Assembly (NCBI GenBank): GCA_947632175.1
Contig: CANROC010000002.1
Coordinates: 62,001-126,000 of the forward strand
Direction: 5' to 3'
Source: an uncultured Oscillospiraceae bacterium
GTDB taxonomy: Bacteria; Bacillota; Clostridia; Oscillospirales; Oscillospiraceae
Length of the DNA: 64,000 bases
Under the pieces are notes generated by a model. It saw only the letters and a list, made by a program, of their open reading frames with translations. It was not told the DNA's origin and did not search any database. The stretch's first letter is position 1. Each line of letters starts with the position of its first letter. The translations under genes were made by a program, and so were the position numbers. Of this stretch, positions 59,948-64,000 are shown piece by piece.

Positions 59948-61695
59948 TTTCCGAACTTTCTCTTATGCAGGTCGCGCACGGTGTTGATTTTCTCGGTCTC
60001 CGTCATGGGCATGGTGTCCGCCGCCTGCAGCCCGGCAAGGTCCACGCTCTCGTCCTCGTTTTCAAAGAGGTTTTCAAGTCCCACATTCCCGTGCTTTTGC
60101 ATCGCCTTTCGCCGGTATGCCCTGTTTTCCTTGTCGCCCATTTTGAGGATGCCGCTCTTGTCGTTGGCAAGCACATTCGCCTCGTTGCGCTTGGTGTTAT
60201 TGAGCATGTGTCGGAAGTAGTCCTTGTAATAATTTGGCGCATTCGGGTTGGCTTTTTTTGCCGCCTCGGCGTCGGCATGCTCGCCGTACGCCTGGAGCAT
60301 CATCTGCGTCGCCATGTAATACTGGGTCAGGTTCACGAACTCCTGATCCTCCTCGCTGTCCGGGTCGAAAAGCTCCGGCCCCAGCGACGCCATGTTCATA
60401 GTGTCCTGAGCCCAGTGGGTGTCCTTATAGAAATCTCCCGCCTGATTGACGGCGTCCGCCGGGTGGAGCTGTGTCATCATCACGCCGTATTTGTCCCTTG
60501 CGGACTTTATGCCGCCGTAGTATACCCCCTTTATCTTCTTCAGGGCCTCGTTGGTCATCGCGCTCTCGCTGGCGGCTCTCGCCCGCTCCTCCTCGTTTTC
60601 GGAATTGGGATCGGCGGCGTCCCTCCTGTTCTTCACCGTCGCGCCCACCAGCATCTTTTTTATCTCATCCTCGCTTATGCCCTGCTCCAGCGCCATCTTT
60701 GCGATCATGCTTCCGCTGCGTGTCACAGTAATCCCTAGGCTTTCCCCCGCCCCGGTCATAAGATCTATGTTCCCGCCTTTGTATTTCTTTTTTTCTTTGC
60801 CGACCTCAAATTCCTCATCGAACCATTCCTGCAGTTCCTTCGGCAGCCTATGATGCATCGGGTTGTTCCCGTCGTCTATCATCAGTCCTATATTCGCCGA
60901 GTTTGCCTTTCCCTGGCTCATTCGAAGTTTGTAAGTATCCGCCGATTGTTTCGCTCTCTCCCTATCTTGATAAATATCGTAGTTATCCGCGTTCGGCACC
61001 GCCGGTATGTTTCCGGGCGTATCTCCGGTGACCGGCATGTTCAGCGACATTCTTCGCTTCTCCTCCGCGTCGTAAGCCTTCGCCAGCTTCTTCCGTTCGG
61101 AATACCCCAGATCTTTGGCGTTGCCCTTCATTCCGGTGCGCTCCATCTGGATATCCGCCTTCTCCTCATGCTTCTTCGCCTGCATGGGTCCCGCGGCCGA
61201 CATGGCGGAGCTTGTGCCGATGGGGCTCACCGGCCCCCGGTAGACGCTCTCCCCCCGGGCGGCCATCATGCCCTGGCGGTCGGCCTGGGTCTCCAGCCCG
61301 GCATCGGCCAGAAGGCCGTGCCCCGCGCTCTCGCCGCGGGCCTGGCTGACCACGTGAGAAAGCTCGTGGCCCAGCAGCGCCTGCCCCGCCGTGCCGGTAA
61401 GGTCCAGCTTGCCGGGGGCGAAAGCGATGTTCTGTCCCTGGGTCATGGCCTCGGCTCCCGCGTCCTCCACGGTCTGGCTCTCATAGAGCCTGACGCCGGA
61501 GAAGTCCGCCCCAAAGGCGTTCTCCATCTTCTCCCGAACGGCCTCGGGCAGGTCCACCCGGTGACCCATCTGCTCCCGCGTGGGCCGAGCTCCCGCCGCC
61601 AGCTCTCCTATGGAGGGGCCGGGGGCGGCGGTCTGCGGCGTCTTTGCCGCCGGGACCTCCTGCGTCCTGCGGCGCGCTTGATAGATTTGGGACAT
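59944..61695 (-). CDS. DUF4157 eCIS-type effector 4 (longest of the tandem array)
   Basis: This 583-residue protein has the shared N-terminal module (SIGELAAGARPTREQMGHRV, FGADFSGVRLYES, HELSHVVSQ, LETQADRQGM, GPMQAKK). The unique ~405-residue C-terminal part contains LDLM-type NIDLMTGAGESLG, MALEQGISEDEIKKML, YYGGIKSARDKYG and YYKDYFRHML blocks with no recognised family. AGGAGG lies 9 nt before the ATG at 61695. It is the first effector in transcription order, 148 nt after the GNAT gene. Confidence 0.85.
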   Translation of the reverse strand: MSQIYQARRRTQEVPAAKTPQTAAPGPSIGELAAGARPTREQMGHRVDLPEAVREKMENAFGADFSGVRLYESQTVEDAGAEAMTQGQNIAFAPGKLDLTGTAGQALLGHELSHVVSQARGESAGHGLLADAGLETQADRQGMMAARGESVYRGPVSPIGTSSAMSAAGPMQAKKHEEKADIQMERTGMKGNAKDLGYSERKKLAKAYDAEEKRRMSLNMPVTGDTPGNIPAVPNADNYDIYQDRERAKQSADTYKLRMSQGKANSANIGLMIDDGNNPMHHRLPKELQEWFDEEFEVGKEKKKYKGGNIDLMTGAGESLGITVTRSGSMIAKMALEQGISEDEIKKMLVGATVKNRRDAADPNSENEEERARAASESAMTNEALKKIKGVYYGGIKSARDKYGVMMTQLHPADAVNQAGDFYKDTHWAQDTMNMASLGPELFDPDSEEDQEFVNLTQYYMATQMMLQAYGEHADAEAAKKANPNAPNYYKDYFRHMLNNTKRNEANVLANDKSGILKMGDKENRAYRRKAMQKHGNVGLENLFENEDESVDLAGLQAADTMPMTETEKINTVRDLHKRKFGK

Positions 61696-61843
61696 CGTAC
61701 TGTACCTCCTTATTTTATTTCCTGCCGGGGACGGATTCGGCCCCACATATTCTTACTCAGGTAAAACATCCTCTGCCGCCCTGTGTTTCATGTATATCCG
61801 CGACATACAGTTTCCTCCGGAAGGTCCCCGGTCCGTCCAGCCG

Positions 61844-62737
61844 TTACGCCTCGCTGTCAGCCCCGTCCGGCGCAAAAAGGCGCGCCGAGCAGACGTGCTC
61901 CTCGTACTCCACGCATTTGCCCCGCATGAGGCCCCGCGCCAGGCGCTCGGTGTGGTCGTTGATGGCGGAGAAATAGAAGGGATAAAACCCGCCCCGCCAG
62001 TAATAACAGCGGCTGAGAAGCTCCGTCAGGAGCGTTGTGAACGCCGTGGCGGGAGCGCCGGCGCGGCTCACCGCGCTCATGAGCACGAAGCCCCCGTCCT
62101 GGCTCTCCTCGCAAAGCTGGTAGGCGACCACCCGTCCCTCCAGGACCAGCGCCACGGAAAGCTCCGGGTCCGCCCGGTCCCGCAAAAGACGCCAGGACAG
62201 CATCTCCGGGATGTCCTCCGCCGACAAAAGCTCCGCAAGCTGCTCCTCGGAAAGCTGTGAAAAGGCCCGGACGTTCTTGGGCGTCTTCCACTCCGGCGTG
62301 AAGCCCTCGCCCAGGATCCCGTGGTCCTTGTAGTCTCTCGCGTGGGCCATAAAGGCCCTGGATCTGAGCGCGGGGGCCGTGAACCCGGCGGACACCAGGA
62401 GCGCGTCCATCGCCTTGAGCTCCTCCCCCTTGAGGGTGTAGTCCGCGGAAAGGGTGTCTATCCCCACCTCCGCCAGGCCCTCCATGAGCTCCGCGAGGAG
62501 CGCCGCGCCTATCCCATTGCCCCGCACGGCCTCGTCCACGAAGAGATCCGTCAGCGCCGCGCTGTTGGGCCCGGTCGAGGCCACCGCCGCCGCGCCCACC
62601 GAGTGACGCCCCGAGACCGCCCCGATGGCCAGCACGTCCTCGTCATCCTGCTCGACGGCCCTCACCGTGGCGGGGAGAAGATACTGCCGAAAGCCCGGCA
62701 GCTCCCGCCGGTCAATGTATCTGAGAGTTATCTCCAT
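61844..62737 (-). CDS. GNAT-family acetyltransferase (two GNAT-like halves)
   Basis: This 297-residue protein has an N-terminal GNAT domain with the acetyl-CoA loop VDEAVRGNGIGAALL after LTDLFV. A second, degenerate GNAT-like half (about 160-290) follows. AGGAGAG lies before the ATG. It could acetylate small molecules or proteins; the acceptor is unknown. It lies just upstream of the effector array on the same strand and may share its transcript. Confidence 0.85.
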   Translation of the reverse strand: MEITLRYIDRRELPGFRQYLLPATVRAVEQDDEDVLAIGAVSGRHSVGAAAVASTGPNSAALTDLFVDEAVRGNGIGAALLAELMEGLAEVGIDTLSADYTLKGEELKAMDALLVSAGFTAPALRSRAFMAHARDYKDHGILGEGFTPEWKTPKNVRAFSQLSEEQLAELLSAEDIPEMLSWRLLRDRADPELSVALVLEGRVVAYQLCEESQDGGFVLMSAVSRAGAPATAFTTLLTELLSRCYYWRGGFYPFYFSAINDHTERLARGLMRGKCVEYEEHVCSARLFAPDGADSEA

Positions 62738-62801
62738 TTTTCTCTCCTTAGGTGAAAGCCCTTAAAGGGATACTCCTGCCCACTCCATCATTCTATTTCA
62801 A

Positions 62802-62807
62802 ATTATA
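62802..62807 (-). promoter_or_regulatory. Candidate -10 box for the GNAT gene
   Basis: TATAAT preceded by GG on the minus strand, about 65 bp upstream of the GNAT start. The -35 region is weak (TCCAAA at 17-bp spacing). Confidence 0.45.
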
Positions 62808-62883
62808 CCACTGCCTTCGGGTTTTTTGGATGATTTCCAGTCCGTTTCAGCCCCGTTTGCGTCGCTCCCCTCTCCGGGGGACT

Positions 62884-63723
62884 TTACGGCTTTCTCCTGT
62901 ACGCCCCCGGGGTGACGCCGTATTTCTTTTTGAAGGCGTCCTTGAAATAGTTGCTGTCGGAGAAGCCGCAGCGGAAGGCAACGTCGGTGATGCGGTCGTC
63001 TGTGGTCAAAAGCTCGCAGGCGGCGTGCTGGAGGCGGATGAACATGAGGTACTCATGGACGCCGATGCCCACGGCGCTTCGGAACTTGCGGCTCAGGTAG
63101 TTGGGGCTGTAGCCCGCGGCGGCGGCGATATCCGCGGCGGTGACGCGCTCCATGTAATGCTCGCTGATGAACCGCGCCGCCTGGAGGATCTGGCTGTCGG
63201 TGGTGTGGATCTCCTCCGGGATGCCGTTGAGGAGCCGGCACTCCCGGTCGCAGAGCAGGAAAAGCTCCTGCAGGAGGGCGTGGAGCATGGGCTGGGAGCG
63301 CCTGTCGCGGAGCCTTTTCTCGTTCACCATCTTTGTGAAGTGGGCGCTCATCTGCCCGCGGTATTCCTCGGGCGTCTGGAGGATGCGGATGGCCGTGAGG
63401 AACTCCTCCCGCCCGGGCAGGAGCCCGATCACGCGGTCCTCCAGGTCCGTCCCGCGGAAGTGGACCACGTGCCTCCTGCACTGGCCGGAGAGGTAGCGCG
63501 TGTAGTGGAAGATCTCCGGCGGGATCAGCATGAAATCCCCGGCGTGGATGTCGTACAGACGGTTTTCGATGAAAAAGCGGCACGTGCCGCTCTCCACGTA
63601 AAAGAGCTCAAAGCACGTGTGGCAGTGGGGATGGGGCATGACGTAGCCGGCGCTGCGCACGGCTGTTTCCGCGCTGACCGTCTCAAGGGGATCTTGGGAC
63701 GCCGCGGCCTCGTTTTTTACCAT
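62884..63723 (-). CDS. AraC-family transcriptional regulator
   Basis: This 279-residue protein has an N-terminal cupin ligand domain (PHPHCHTCFELFYVESG, AGDFMLIPPEIFH). It ends in two helix-turn-helix motifs of the AraC type (AADIAAAAGYSPNYLSRKFR; ITDVAFRCGFSDSNYFKDAFKKKYGVTPGAYRR). It is divergent from the MATE transporter gene, whose promoter overlaps a palindrome, so the transporter is a likely target. The ligand is unknown. Confidence 0.92.
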   Translation of the reverse strand: MVKNEAAASQDPLETVSAETAVRSAGYVMPHPHCHTCFELFYVESGTCRFFIENRLYDIHAGDFMLIPPEIFHYTRYLSGQCRRHVVHFRGTDLEDRVIGLLPGREEFLTAIRILQTPEEYRGQMSAHFTKMVNEKRLRDRRSQPMLHALLQELFLLCDRECRLLNGIPEEIHTTDSQILQAARFISEHYMERVTAADIAAAAGYSPNYLSRKFRSAVGIGVHEYLMFIRLQHAACELLTTDDRITDVAFRCGFSDSNYFKDAFKKKYGVTPGAYRRKP

Positions 63724-63741
63724 AGGATCACCTACTCATTG

Positions 63742-63770
63742 TTGAAAAAACAGTATTTTTGGGATATTAT
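63742..63770 (+). promoter_or_regulatory. Sigma-A type promoter for the MATE transporter gene
   Basis: TTGAAA (63742-63747), exactly 17 bp, then TATTAT (63765-63770), pointing to the transporter gene at the right edge. Confidence 0.65.
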
Positions 63771-63780
63771 ATTCCAAAAA
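63756..63780. promoter_or_regulatory. Palindromic operator candidate over the MATE promoter
   Basis: TTTTTGG-n-ATAT-n-ATAT-n-CCAAAAA is a 25-bp palindrome with one mismatched pair around a single central base. It covers the spacer end and -10 box, so a bound protein would block transcription. Confidence 0.5.
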
Positions 63781-63836
63781 CAGTGGAAAAGCAAGAAAAA
63801 CCGTTGTAAGCTATCGTTGGTTCAAGTCGAAGCCGT

Positions 63837-64000
63837 TTGACGGCGCGGGAGGGATCGGATACGGAAACGGCGAAACGAAAATACACGCTTTTTACGGCCA
63901 AACAGCTTCTCTGGCTGGTCGCGCCCATTGTGATCGAGCAGATCTTCTCCACCTCTCTGGGCTTCTTCGATTCGCTGATGGTGTCCAACATGGCCGCCAC
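63837..64000 (+). CDS. MATE-family efflux transporter (N-terminal fragment, cut by window end)
   Basis: The frame runs to the window edge and encodes FTAKQLLWLVAPIVIEQIF, then SLGFFDSLMVSNMAA, the first-helix region of MATE transporters. No ATG lies at the expected place. TTG at 63837 is the best start seen but has no good ribosome site, so the true start is uncertain. It is divergent from the AraC gene. Confidence 0.65.
   Translation, partial: MTAREGSDTETAKRKYTLFTAKQLLWLVAPIVIEQIFSTSLGFFDSLMVSNMAA

Overview
The window looks like chromosomal DNA from a GC-rich Gram-positive Firmicute, probably a clostridial (Oscillospirales-like) species. This is inferred from gene content: AGGAGG-type ribosome binding sites, TTGNNN-17-TATAAT promoters, GHKL kinases paired with LytTR regulators, SLH-anchored and lipoprotein surface proteins, and SpoIIE-type phosphatases. 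It is not proven. No rRNA, tRNA or CRISPR array was seen.

Region by region. (1) 1-7378 is a two-component cluster with two GHKL kinases, three LytTR regulators and a lipoprotein. A DUF4157 effector with a second HExxH site is cut by the left window edge and lies at the end of the first kinase operon. (2) 7495-9951 encodes an SLH-anchored 5'-nucleotidase. (3) 10177-16227 is a partner-switching operon (anti-sigma kinase, STAS antagonist, DUF2156 protein, DMT transporter, membrane protein with an ATPase-like tail, large SpoIIE phosphatase). (4) 16228-16797 holds an IS66 remnant, a terminator and a ~265 bp element with terminal inverted repeats. (5) 16798-18495 encodes a DUF4157 effector with its own promoter whose C-terminal half resembles an eukaryote-type inositol polyphosphate kinase. 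(6) 18810-55975, all on the minus strand and mostly with tiny gaps or overlaps, is a contractile injection system locus of the eCIS (Afp/PVC/MAC-like) class: sheath, three tube-family proteins, LysM hub, split gp27/gp5 spike, gp25, two J-like baseplate proteins, tail protein I, a fibre or baseplate-associated protein, DUF4255 terminator, DUF4280 PAAR-like tip and AAA+ ATPase. Unusual members are also embedded here: a MORN-repeat membrane protein with a decapeptide minisatellite and a TolC-like tail, a HAMP protein with a degenerate cyclase domain, a possible pseudokinase, a SpoIIE-like protein lacking metal ligands, a receiver lacking its phosphoacceptor Asp, and a 1640-residue disordered repeat protein. 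(7) 56170-61695 is a tandem array of four DUF4157 effectors with near-identical ~170-residue N-terminal modules and unrelated C-termini. (8) 61844-64000 has a GNAT protein, an AraC regulator and the start of a MATE transporter.

How the parts may work together (inference): the structural operon builds a contractile particle. The DUF4157 proteins, flanking it on both sides, are its likely cargo, and the YbjN/CesT-like protein is a candidate cargo chaperone. The membrane proteins and degenerate signalling domains inside the operon suggest that assembly or firing is tied to the host envelope and regulated allosterically. The LytTR promoter at 4012-4071 would link peptide-type sensing to the leftmost effector.
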